Shown: piece after piece, positions 1 through 7,144 of the stretch
How the letters are laid out: each line of letters opens with the position of its first letter
Position numbering within the stretch: position 1 is the first letter of the stretch
NCBI GenBank assembly: GCA_036378315.1
Contig: DASUWU010000147.1
Coordinates: forward strand, 31,750-95,749
Direction of reading: 5' to 3'
Source of the DNA: CALAED01 sp036378315
Lineage (GTDB): Bacteria > Actinomycetota > Actinomycetes > Streptosporangiales > Streptosporangiaceae
Length of the DNA: 64,000 nt
Made by a program: the position numbers and the translations under genes
The notes under the pieces: generated by a model
Told to the model about the DNA's origin: nothing
Database searches by the model: none
Seen by the model: only the letters and a program-made list of their open reading frames with translations

Positions 1-515
1 CGGCGCGACGCCACCACCGCCGTGCCGCCGTCGCCGAACACCAGACCGATGTCGCTGTGCCAGCGCTCGAAACCCGGCAGCACGAACCGGTCGCCGGTGG
101 TCAGCAGCGCGGCGGGACGGCCGGGGCTCGCCAGCAGGTAGGGGATCGACAACTCGAGCGCCGCCATGCCGCCGTCGCAGGCGTGGTTGAGCTGGATGGA
201 CGGGGCATCTCCGCCGATCACCTTGGCCTGGACGTACGTCGCCGGCGTCCAGAGATCCTCGCCCTGGTGGTAGGTGTTCGAGTGCAGCAACAGCGCGATG
301 TCGCCGGCGTCGTGCCCGCTGCGCGCCAGCGCCTGCCGGCCGGCCCCCACCGCCATGTCGACCGCCGTCTCCGCGCCCGCGGCCAGCACGGAGATCAACT
401 CGTTGTCCTTGTGCTCCTGCGGGTCGTACCGGCCGGCCGCGACCGCCAGCTCGGCGCTCTCCGGCGCCGGCAGGCAGGTGCCGGCGCCGGCGAGGTAGAT
501 ATCGGTCCAGCGCAC
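1..515 (-). CDS. KASIII-like acyltransferase/ketosynthase, 3' end cut by window edge
   Basis: Only the first 171 codons are inside the window. The start is GTG at 515, preceded by a GGGGGA ribosome-binding site. The reading gives a FabH-like N-terminal half, with an N-H-A-C-D-G-G segment placing the candidate active-site Cys at residue 113, close to Cys112 of E. coli FabH. Stretches such as TTGDRFVLPGFERW and GLVFGDGGTAVV fit the thiolase fold of KASIII enzymes. It is the last gene of a four-gene minus-strand set with a carrier protein, an adenylation enzyme and an acyl-CoA dehydrogenase. In aminocoumarin clusters the same set (CloN2-N5) has a KASIII-like CloN2 that transfers the pyrrole acyl group. 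By inference this protein loads or moves the acyl chain made by its neighbours. It could instead extend the chain. The missing half carries the His/Asn residues that would help decide. Confidence 0.75.
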   Translation of the reverse strand, partial: MRWTDIYLAGAGTCLPAPESAELAVAAGRYDPQEHKDNELISVLAAGAETAVDMAVGAGRQALARSGHDAGDIALLLHSNTYHQGEDLWTPATYVQAKVIGGDAPSIQLNHACDGGMAALELSIPYLLASPGRPAALLTTGDRFVLPGFERWHSDIGLVFGDGGTAVVASR

Positions 516-525
516 GAGCGTCCCC

Positions 526-834
526 CTAGGTTCCCTGCTCCACCCGATCTTCCCGGCCGGCTTGATCCGGTCCGCGCAGCGCGCACACCAGCCGGGCCAG
601 GGATTCGAGATCGCGGAAGTTCGCCGGAGTGACCTCCCGCGGAGGCACGGTCACGCCGAACCGCTCGCCCGCGAAGGCGATCACGCGGGCGGTGTTCATC
701 GAGTTGAGCACGCCCCAGTCCAGCAGCGGAGAGGTCGCGGTCAGTTCGGCGGACGGGTCGCCATCGAGGAACTCCGTACGGATGTACTGCTCCAGCTCGG
801 TGCGAACCCGCGTGGGGTCCAGCGTGAATTCCAT
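526..834 (-). CDS. Stand-alone acyl/peptidyl carrier protein
   Basis: A 102-residue acidic protein. The segment DWGVLNSMNTARVIAF holds the phosphopantetheine-accepting serine (Ser45), in an L-N-S-M variant of the usual D-S-L/M motif. The length and the flanking helices fit a discrete type II carrier protein. It lies three bases downstream of the adenylation gene and eleven bases upstream of the KASIII-like gene, so it is almost certainly in their operon. The inferred job is to carry the aminoacyl group (probably prolyl) from the adenylation enzyme through oxidation by the acyl-CoA dehydrogenase. The substrate is inferred from gene company only. Confidence 0.82.
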   Translation of the reverse strand: MEFTLDPTRVRTELEQYIRTEFLDGDPSAELTATSPLLDWGVLNSMNTARVIAFAGERFGVTVPPREVTPANFRDLESLARLVCALRGPDQAGREDRVEQGT

Positions 835-837
835 GGA

Positions 838-2358
838 TCATGAGCCTTTCTGCGGGGTCGCGCCGGCAAGCGGCCGCGCGAACTCGGCCGCCAGCCGGCG
901 GCGGTCTGTCTTGCCGTTCCCGGTGCGCGGCAGCTCCGGGACGACGACGAGGGAGTCGACGACCATGTAGGGAGGCAGCCGTTCCGCGCACCAGCGCTTG
1001 AGCGCGAGCAGCCCGGGCGGCCGGCCCGCCGGCACCACGAAGGCGACGAGCCGCGCCGCGGTTCCCTCGCCGGTGATGACGACCGCGACCTCGTCTATCC
1101 GCGGCTCGCCGGCGAGCACCGCCTCGATCTCGCCGAGCTCGACGCGATGGCCGCGGATCTTGACCATGGAGTCGCGGCGCCCGACGTAGTCGAAGCAGCC
1201 AGGTGCCCGCACCCGGACGAGGTCGCCGGTGTGGTACGGGCCGTGCTGCGGCTCGCGGCCCCAGTAGCCCGCCATCACGGTCGGGCCGGCCACGACGAGC
1301 TCGCCCACCTCGCCGGGTTCCGCGCGGCCGCCGTCGTCGCGGATCGCCCAGACGTCGTCGCCCGAACTCGCCCGGCCGATCGGCAGCGGCCGGCCGGACG
1401 CCACGTCCGCCGCGGTCACCTCATGGAAGGTGCACACGTTCGTCTCCGTCGGGCCGTACAGGTTGAGGAACCGGATCCCCGGCCAATGCGCGTACAGGCG
1501 GGTCAGGTACTGCATCGGGAAGGGCTCGCCGGCGAAGAGCAGCGCGCGCAGCTCGGCCGGCGGCGACGTCGCGCACAGGCCGCCGTCGCGGATCATCAGC
1601 ACCAGTACCGACGGCACCGAGTACCAGATGGTGATCCGTTCCCGGACGACGAAGTCGACGAGTTGCGCCGGCGCGTACGCCATCTGCGCCGGGATCAGGT
1701 GAACGGACGCGCCGGCGAGAAAGGCCGCGTACAGGTCGAGGACCGACAGGTCGAATCCGAACGACGCGTGGTTGGCGAACCGGTCCCGCGCGGTCGCGCC
1801 CAGTTCGGCCGCCGCCCAGCGGACGAACGCCAGCGCGTTGCGGTGCGTGATGCCGACGCCCTTGGGCTCGCCGGTCGACCCCGACGTGTACAGGATGTAG
1901 GCGAGGTCGTCCGCGGCGACGGGCTCCGCGACGCGCGCCACCGGGCCCTCGACGGCCGGCACGCCATCGAGTACGTACCGCTCAGGTCCGTCGCCCAGCG
2001 CGGCGGCGCGGGCGGGATCGGTGATGACCAGCGCGGCGGCGCAGTCGCGCGCGATGAGCCCCGCCCGCGGCGCCGGGTTGGTGCCGTCGACAGGGACGTA
2101 GACGGCGGCCAGGCGCAGCAACGCCTGCATGGCGACGACCGCGGCCACCGACTTGTCGAGCCAGATCACCACCCGGTCGCCGCCGCCGACACCGCGGGCG
2201 CGCAGCCGCGCGGCGAGGACGTCGGCCGCCCGGTCCAGTTCCCTGTAGGTGAGGGCGCCGCCGGGCCCGGACACGGCCAGGGCGTCCGGTACCAGGCGGG
2301 CGCTGCGGGCGACCAGCTCACCGAGGTCGTGGGCGTCATGATCGTCGTGCTGGTTCAC
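838..2358 (-). CDS. Free-standing amino-acid adenylation enzyme, probably L-prolyl-AMP ligase
   Basis: A 506-residue ANL-superfamily enzyme. The start is GTG at 2358, overlapping the TGA of the upstream dehydrogenase by four bases (GTGA), so translation is probably coupled. A-domain core motifs are intact: YILYTSGSTGEPKGVG (A3), NLYGPTETNVC (A5), YHTGDL (A7), KIRGHRVELGEIE (A8) and PRTGNGKTDRRRL (A10 with its catalytic Lys). No condensation or carrier domain is fused. It should activate an amino acid as the AMP ester and load the adjacent carrier protein. Together with the dehydrogenase and carrier it matches the PltF/RedM/CloN4 family, which activates L-proline. Proline specificity is an inference, since the binding-pocket code was not derived. 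Confidence 0.82.
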   Translation of the reverse strand: MNQHDDHDAHDLGELVARSARLVPDALAVSGPGGALTYRELDRAADVLAARLRARGVGGGDRVVIWLDKSVAAVVAMQALLRLAAVYVPVDGTNPAPRAGLIARDCAAALVITDPARAAALGDGPERYVLDGVPAVEGPVARVAEPVAADDLAYILYTSGSTGEPKGVGITHRNALAFVRWAAAELGATARDRFANHASFGFDLSVLDLYAAFLAGASVHLIPAQMAYAPAQLVDFVVRERITIWYSVPSVLVLMIRDGGLCATSPPAELRALLFAGEPFPMQYLTRLYAHWPGIRFLNLYGPTETNVCTFHEVTAADVASGRPLPIGRASSGDDVWAIRDDGGRAEPGEVGELVVAGPTVMAGYWGREPQHGPYHTGDLVRVRAPGCFDYVGRRDSMVKIRGHRVELGEIEAVLAGEPRIDEVAVVITGEGTAARLVAFVVPAGRPPGLLALKRWCAERLPPYMVVDSLVVVPELPRTGNGKTDRRRLAAEFARPLAGATPQKGS

Positions 2359-3548
2359 AGCCCCAGTCCGTTCGCGATCAGTTCTCGCTGGATCTCGGAT
2401 GTTCCCGAGAAGAGCGTGGTGGGCACGGTGTCGCGCAGCGCCTGCTCGATCCCTTCGCTCGCCAGGTAACCGCGGGCACCGAAGATCTGCAGAGCGTCCA
2501 GGCTCGACCGGACCGCGGCCTCGGAGATCGCCAGCTTGGACAGGGCGGCGTCCGCGGCCGCGTCCCGCCACGCGTCCGCGCCGCTGTCCAGCCGGAAACA
2601 GGCGCGGTAGAGCAGGAGACGCGCCGCCTCGAGCCGCAGCTTCATGTCGGCGATGCGGTGCGACACGGCCTGGAACTCGGCGATCCTGCGGCCGAACTGC
2701 CTGCGTTGCCTCGCCTGCGCCACGCAGCGCTCGAGCAGCCGATCCATCAGCCCGACGTAGCCGGCGAACAGGCAGGCCCGCTCCCATCCCATCGAGTGCT
2801 GGAAGACGGCGCCGCCCTGCCCCTCCGCGCCGAGCCGTTGCGCGGCCGGAACCCGGCACTGCTCGAACCGCACCACGCCGGCCGGACAGGAGGTCAGGCC
2901 CATCTTCTCGAACGGACCCTCGACCACCAGCCCCGGCGTCGAACGCTCGACCACGAAGGCCGAGCTGCCGAGGAAGCCGGCCGCCGGGTCGGTGACGGCG
3001 TAAGTGACGATCACGTCCGCGTCCGGCGCGTTGCTGGCCCACGACTTCTCGCCCGTGAGCACGTAATGGTCGCCGTCCCTGACGGCCCGGGTGGTCAGCG
3101 CCGATACGTCCGATCCCGCGTCGCGCTCTGTCATGGCGTTGGCGGCGATCAGCGTCCCCGCGCACATTCCCGGCAGCAGCCGGGCCCGCACCTCGGCCGT
3201 CGCGAAGGCGGCCACCGGCACGGCGCAGGCGAACAGGTGCGCGCCGGCCGCGAAGACCAGGCCGGTGTCGGGGCAGCCGCGGCCGAATGCCTCGATCAGG
3301 TGTGCGGTGTCGAGTGCGGACCGGCCACCGCCGCCGTACTCCTGCGATACGCACAGACCCAGCAGCCCGAGGTCGCCGCAGTGCCGCCACGAGTCCCGCA
3401 GCGGCGTCGCGGCGGCGCGGTCGGCGAAATGCCGCCGGACGGCCGCCAGCATTTCGTCGTACTCTTTTCGCTGAGCCGGTTCCCAGTCCAGGAACATCCC
3501 ATTCCGCCGTTCGTACGGGACCGCATGGACGAGTGGGTCGCAAGCCAT
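2355..3548 (-). CDS. Acyl-CoA dehydrogenase family flavoprotein, probably prolyl-S-carrier oxidase
   Basis: Starting at the ATG at 3548 gives 397 residues. That codon follows a strong GGGGGAAA site by about eight bases. An ATG at 3497 would give 380 residues beginning MFLDWEP. The fold is that of acyl-CoA dehydrogenases: an N-terminal helical domain, the middle-domain segment AMTERDAGSD and KSWASNAPDADV, a QFGRRIAEFQAVSHRIADM segment, and the C-terminal signature LFSGTSEIQRELI. It is the first gene of the four-gene set. CloN3/PltE/RedW relatives oxidise carrier-bound proline to pyrrole-2-carboxyl, and that is the inferred reaction here. A fatty-acyl role is less likely beside a dedicated adenylation enzyme and carrier. 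Confidence 0.82.
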   Translation of the reverse strand: MACDPLVHAVPYERRNGMFLDWEPAQRKEYDEMLAAVRRHFADRAAATPLRDSWRHCGDLGLLGLCVSQEYGGGGRSALDTAHLIEAFGRGCPDTGLVFAAGAHLFACAVPVAAFATAEVRARLLPGMCAGTLIAANAMTERDAGSDVSALTTRAVRDGDHYVLTGEKSWASNAPDADVIVTYAVTDPAAGFLGSSAFVVERSTPGLVVEGPFEKMGLTSCPAGVVRFEQCRVPAAQRLGAEGQGGAVFQHSMGWERACLFAGYVGLMDRLLERCVAQARQRRQFGRRIAEFQAVSHRIADMKLRLEAARLLLYRACFRLDSGADAWRDAAADAALSKLAISEAAVRSSLDALQIFGARGYLASEGIEQALRDTVPTTLFSGTSEIQRELIANGLGL

Positions 3549-3585
3549 GGCAGTTTCCCCCGCGAATCGCGACACCGATTCGCAT

Positions 3586-3601
3586 AGTGCCGAACGGCAC
3601 T
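3586..3601. promoter_or_regulatory. Perfect 16-bp palindrome upstream of the pyrrole-type operon
   Basis: The sequence is AGTGCCG-AA-CGGCACT, a perfect 7-bp dyad lying 38 bases upstream of the ATG at 3548. It sits in the 171-bp gap between this operon and the divergent ada gene. Position and symmetry suit a repressor operator for the operon. No regulator gene is visible on this side, so the binding protein is unknown. Confidence 0.4.
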
Positions 3602-3719
3602 GAAATCAGGCTGAAACCGCTGCGCCGGGCCGTCGGGCGACCAGGACGGACGGCGTGCGCGCGTAATTGTGTCGTTTTTCCGCTAGCGCCCGGGGCCCGA
3701 CCTCGCGCACCGTGGAAGG

Positions 3720-5138
3720 GTGACCGGTGACGAGCTGCTCTACCGCGCGGTTCTCAGCAACGACAGCCGCTTCGACGGCCGGATCTACATCGGCGTGACG
3801 AGCACCGGCATCTACTGCCGTCCGACCTGCCCCGCGCGCACGCCCAAGCGTGCCAACATGCGGTTCTTCCGTACCGCGGCGGCGGCGCAGGGGGCCGGAT
3901 TTCGCGCGTGCAAGCGCTGCCGACCCGATGCGACGCCGGGATCGCCGGAATGGAACACCCGTGCGGACGTGGCCGGGCGCGCGATGCGGCTCATCGCCGA
4001 CGGCCTTGTCGACCGCGAGGGCGTCGGCGGTCTTGCCGCCCGTCTGAACTACAGCGAGCGGCAGTTGCAGCGAGTGCTCGTCACCGAGGTCGGCGCGGGT
4101 CCACTGGCGCTCGCCCGCGCGCAGCGGGCCCGCACGGCCCAGATGCTGCTGGAAACGACCGACCTGTCGATCAGCGACGTCGCCTTCGCGGCCGGGTTCG
4201 CGAGCATACGGCAGTTCAACGAGACCGTACGGCAGGTGTTCGCGCTCACCCCGACGGAGTTGCGGGCGCGGGCCGCCCCGCGAAGCGACGCGCGTCCGAC
4301 GCAGGCCGGCGGGGTCACCCTGCGGCTGCCCGTCCGGCTGCCGTTCGACCTCGCCGACCTCCTCACCTACCTCGGCGGCCGCGCGGTGGCCGGCGTCGAG
4401 GAGTACGCGGACGGCGTCTATCGCAGGGCGCTGGCGCTGCCGCACGGCGCCGCGGTCGTCGCCTTCGCCGCCGCCGGAATCGAGTGCGCGCACGAGGGAC
4501 GGGGCTTCCTGCGCTGCGAGCTGTATCTGGAGGATCTGCGCGACCTCACCGCCGCCGTGCAGCGCTGCCGCCGGCTGCTCGACCTGGACGCCGATCCGCG
4601 CGCGGTCGACGAGCTGCTCGGCCGGGACGGCATCCTGGCGCCGTTGGTGGCGCGATCGCCCGGCCGCCGGGTGCCCGGCTGCACGGACCCGCACGAGGTC
4701 GCGATCCGGGGGGCGCTCGGGCAGCACGTGACGGTGGCGCCACGAAGCACGGCGCTCATCACCCGGCTCGCCGCGCACTACGGCAAGCCGCTCACCACGC
4801 CGATCGGCGGCATCACCCACACCTTCCCGACCGCGGAGGCGCTCGCCGACCTCGACCCGGCCGAGCTGCCGACCGGCCGGCGGGCCGCCGTACGCGAACT
4901 GGCCGCGGCGCTGGCCAGCGGGGACCTGCCGCTCAACGTCGGCGCCGAGCGCGAGGAGGCGGTACGCCGGTTGCGGAGCGTCACCGGCCTCCCGCCACGG
5001 GTGATCGCCTACATCCGGATGCGGGCCCTCGGCGACCCCGACGTCCTGGTGCCCACGACCCCGATCCTCTCCGACGTCGCGGAGTCCTGGCGACCATGGC
5101 GTTCGTACGCGTTCCAGTACCTGCGGTCCGCAGACTAG
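3720..5138 (+). CDS. Ada/AlkA fusion: methyl-phosphotriester sensor/AraC activator with degenerate glycosylase domain
   Basis: A 472-residue protein starting with GTG. Residues 1-75 form the Ada zinc domain with all four Cys (33, 37, 64, 67). Cys33, in the IYCRPTC segment, is the expected methyl acceptor. An AraC-type double helix-turn-helix follows (about 85-185). The rest matches the AlkA N-domain plus an HhH-GPD glycosylase, as in mycobacterial AlkA. Compared with the remembered M. tuberculosis protein, the HhH hairpin LPGVGPWTA is replaced by VTGLPPRVI. The PASDLG segment carrying the catalytic Asp reads VPTTPI, and about 13 residues before the WRPWRSYA end are missing. Sensing and activation are probably intact and base excision probably lost. 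It stands alone, divergent from the operon at 838-3548. Confidence 0.87.
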   Translation: MTGDELLYRAVLSNDSRFDGRIYIGVTSTGIYCRPTCPARTPKRANMRFFRTAAAAQGAGFRACKRCRPDATPGSPEWNTRADVAGRAMRLIADGLVDREGVGGLAARLNYSERQLQRVLVTEVGAGPLALARAQRARTAQMLLETTDLSISDVAFAAGFASIRQFNETVRQVFALTPTELRARAAPRSDARPTQAGGVTLRLPVRLPFDLADLLTYLGGRAVAGVEEYADGVYRRALALPHGAAVVAFAAAGIECAHEGRGFLRCELYLEDLRDLTAAVQRCRRLLDLDADPRAVDELLGRDGILAPLVARSPGRRVPGCTDPHEVAIRGALGQHVTVAPRSTALITRLAAHYGKPLTTPIGGITHTFPTAEALADLDPAELPTGRRAAVRELAAALASGDLPLNVGAEREEAVRRLRSVTGLPPRVIAYIRMRALGDPDVLVPTTPILSDVAESWRPWRSYAFQYLRSAD

Positions 5139-5238
5139 AGTCCCGCTCGACGCCGACCGGCATCATGGCGTGCACCACGATCCCGCCTACGTCCGCGTGC
5201 TGGGGCCTGGCGTGTCGGTGCTGGTGGGGGTGCGAGAG

Positions 5239-5265
5239 CTTGCACTCGGGCGGGTAGAGTGCTAA
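5239..5265 (+). promoter_or_regulatory. CIRCE element 1 overlapping the groEL promoter
   Basis: CTTGCACTC, nine bases, GAGTGCTAA. The right arm is a perfect CIRCE arm and the left arm has two mismatches to TTAGCACTC. The same bases contain a good vegetative promoter: TTGCAC at 5240-5245, a 17-bp spacer, and TAAATA at 5263-5268. HrcA bound here would block RNA polymerase directly. Confidence 0.8.
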
Positions 5266-5273
5266 ATAGTCGG

Positions 5274-5300
5274 TTGGCACTCTACAGTTGAGAGTGACAA
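5274..5300 (+). promoter_or_regulatory. CIRCE element 2 upstream of groEL
   Basis: TTGGCACTC, nine bases, GAGTGACAA. This is a second HrcA operator with the canonical nine-base spacer, eight bases after the first, just downstream of the predicted -10 element. Tandem operators suggest tight heat-shock repression. The remaining 132 bases to the groEL start hold no other gene and form a long 5' leader. Confidence 0.82.
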
Positions 5301-5432
5301 TCCCAGAGTTGGGATCGGGGCGATGAGGCCTCGCGTCCGGCGGCGGAATGGAGGCCGTCAGGCGGGGGTCGTCCGTCGCGGGCGTCGGCTCGATCCGTCA
5401 TAGCCACCCATGTTCCGGGAGGACTGGAGCCT

Positions 5433-7055
5433 ATGGCTGCCAAGATGATCGCGTTCGACGAGGACGCCCGGCGCGGCCTCGAACGCGGCATGAACCAGCT
5501 CGCCGATGCCGTCAAGGTGACCTTGGGTCCCAAGGGCCGCAACGTCGTGCTGGAGAAGAAGTGGGGCGCCCCCACGATCACCAACGATGGCGTGTCGATC
5601 GCCAAGGAGATCGAGCTCGAGGACCCGTGGGAGAAGATCGGGGCCGAGCTGGTCAAGGAAGTCGCCAAGAAGACCGACGACGTGGCGGGTGACGGCACCA
5701 CCACGGCAACCGTGCTGGCCCAGGCACTGGTGCGCGAGGGGCTGCGCAACGTGGCCGCCGGCGCCAACCCGATGTCCCTCAAGCGGGGCATCGAGTCCGC
5801 GGTCGAGCGGGTGAGCGAGGAGCTGTCCAAGCTGGCCAAGGACGTGGAGACCAAGGAGCAGATCGCCTCCACCGCGTCCATCTCGGCCGGCGACACCCAG
5901 ATCGGCGAGATGATCGCCGAGGCGATGGACAAGGTCGGCAAGGAAGGCGTCATCACCGTCGAGGAGAGCAACACCTTCGGCCTCGAGCTCGAGCTCACCG
6001 AGGGCATGCGCTTCGACAAGGGGTACATCTCCGGTTACTTCGTGACCGACCCCGAGCGGATGGAGGCCGTCCTCGAGGACCCGTACATCCTGATCGTCAG
6101 CTCCAAGGTCTCGGCCAACAAGGACCTGCTGCCCGTCCTCGAGGCGGTCATGCAGGCGAGCAAGCCGCTGCTGGTCATCGCCGAGGACGTCGAGGGCGAG
6201 GCGCTGTCCACGCTGATCGTCAACAAGATCCGCGGCATCTTCAAGTCCGTCGCCGTCAAGGCGCCGGGCTTCGGCGACCGCCGCAAGGCGATGCTGGGCG
6301 ACATCGCAACCCTCACCGGCGGCCAGGTCATCAGCGAGGAGGTCGGTCTCAAGCTGGAGAACGTCACCCTCGACATGCTCGGCCGCGCCCGCAACGTCGT
6401 CATCAGCAAGGACGAGACGACCATCGTGGACGGCGCCGGTGACGCCACCGAGATCGCCGGACGGGTCAACCAGATCCGGGTCGAGATCGAGAACACCGAC
6501 TCCGACTACGACCGCGAGAAGCTGCAGGAGCGGCTCGCCAAGCTGGCCGGCGGCGTCGCCGTCATCAAGGCCGGCGCGGCCACCGAGGTCGAGCTGAAGG
6601 AGCGCAAGCACCGCATCGAGGACGCCGTACGCAACGCGAGGGCGGCCGTCGAGGAGGGCATCGTGCCCGGTGGTGGCGTGGCGCTGCTGCAGGCGGCCGC
6701 CACGGCGTTCGAGAAGATCGACCTCCAGGGCGACGAGGCGACCGGCGCGGCGATCGTCCGCCGGGCGCTCGAGGAGCCATTGAAGCAGATCGCCGTGAAC
6801 GCCGGTCTCGAGGGCGGCGTCGTGATCGAGAAGGTCAAGCACCTCGACTCGGCCCACGGCCTGGACGCCGCCACCGGCGACTACGTCAACATGTTCGAGG
6901 CGGGGATCATCGACCCGGCCAAGGTGACGCGCTCCGCACTGCAGAACGCGTCGTCGATCGCGGCGCTGTTCCTCACCACCGAGGCCGTGATCGCCGAGAA
7001 GCCGGAGAAGGACAAGGGCCCGGCCACCCCGGGCGCCGGCGACATGGACTTCTGA
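5433..7055 (+). CDS. groL: Chaperonin GroEL (GroEL2 type, no groES alongside)
   Basis: A 540-residue Hsp60 with near-perfect family sequence: LGPKGRNVVLEKKWGAPTI, the ATP-binding AGDGTTTATVLA segment, and EEGIVPGGGVALL near the C-terminus. It forms the barrel that folds cytosolic proteins with GroES. No groES precedes it, and the tail ends GAGDMDF rather than in a His-rich stretch, which fits the essential GroEL2 paralogue of actinobacteria. The start follows a GGGAGGA site. Regulation by HrcA is indicated by two CIRCE operators upstream. A strong hairpin ends the transcript at 7087-7118. Confidence 0.98.
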   Translation: MAAKMIAFDEDARRGLERGMNQLADAVKVTLGPKGRNVVLEKKWGAPTITNDGVSIAKEIELEDPWEKIGAELVKEVAKKTDDVAGDGTTTATVLAQALVREGLRNVAAGANPMSLKRGIESAVERVSEELSKLAKDVETKEQIASTASISAGDTQIGEMIAEAMDKVGKEGVITVEESNTFGLELELTEGMRFDKGYISGYFVTDPERMEAVLEDPYILIVSSKVSANKDLLPVLEAVMQASKPLLVIAEDVEGEALSTLIVNKIRGIFKSVAVKAPGFGDRRKAMLGDIATLTGGQVISEEVGLKLENVTLDMLGRARNVVISKDETTIVDGAGDATEIAGRVNQIRVEIENTDSDYDREKLQERLAKLAGGVAVIKAGAATEVELKERKHRIEDAVRNARAAVEEGIVPGGGVALLQAAATAFEKIDLQGDEATGAAIVRRALEEPLKQIAVNAGLEGGVVIEKVKHLDSAHGLDAATGDYVNMFEAGIIDPAKVTRSALQNASSIAALFLTTEAVIAEKPEKDKGPATPGAGDMDF

Positions 7056-7086
7056 GTCCCTGTCGGCCATTCCTGAACGCACCAGA

Positions 7087-7118
7087 AAAGGGGCGGTCCC
7101 ACCCGGGACCGCCCCTTT
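7087..7118 (+). terminator. groEL terminator (14-bp perfect stem, probably bidirectional)
   Basis: AAAGGGGCGGTCCC and GGGACCGCCCCTTT pair perfectly around a four-base ACCC loop. It lies 31 bases after the groEL stop and 26 bases after the end of the convergent helicase gene. The A-run and T-run at the two ends would let it work in both directions. Confidence 0.88.
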
Positions 7119-7144
7119 CGCGTACCACCCGCGCGGATGAGAGG

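Noticed and set aside
5358..7082. 574-codon open reading antisense to groEL
   Set aside because: It is the shadow of groEL in GC-rich DNA: low-complexity Leu/Asp/Val/Gly composition, no domain, no ribosome-binding site.
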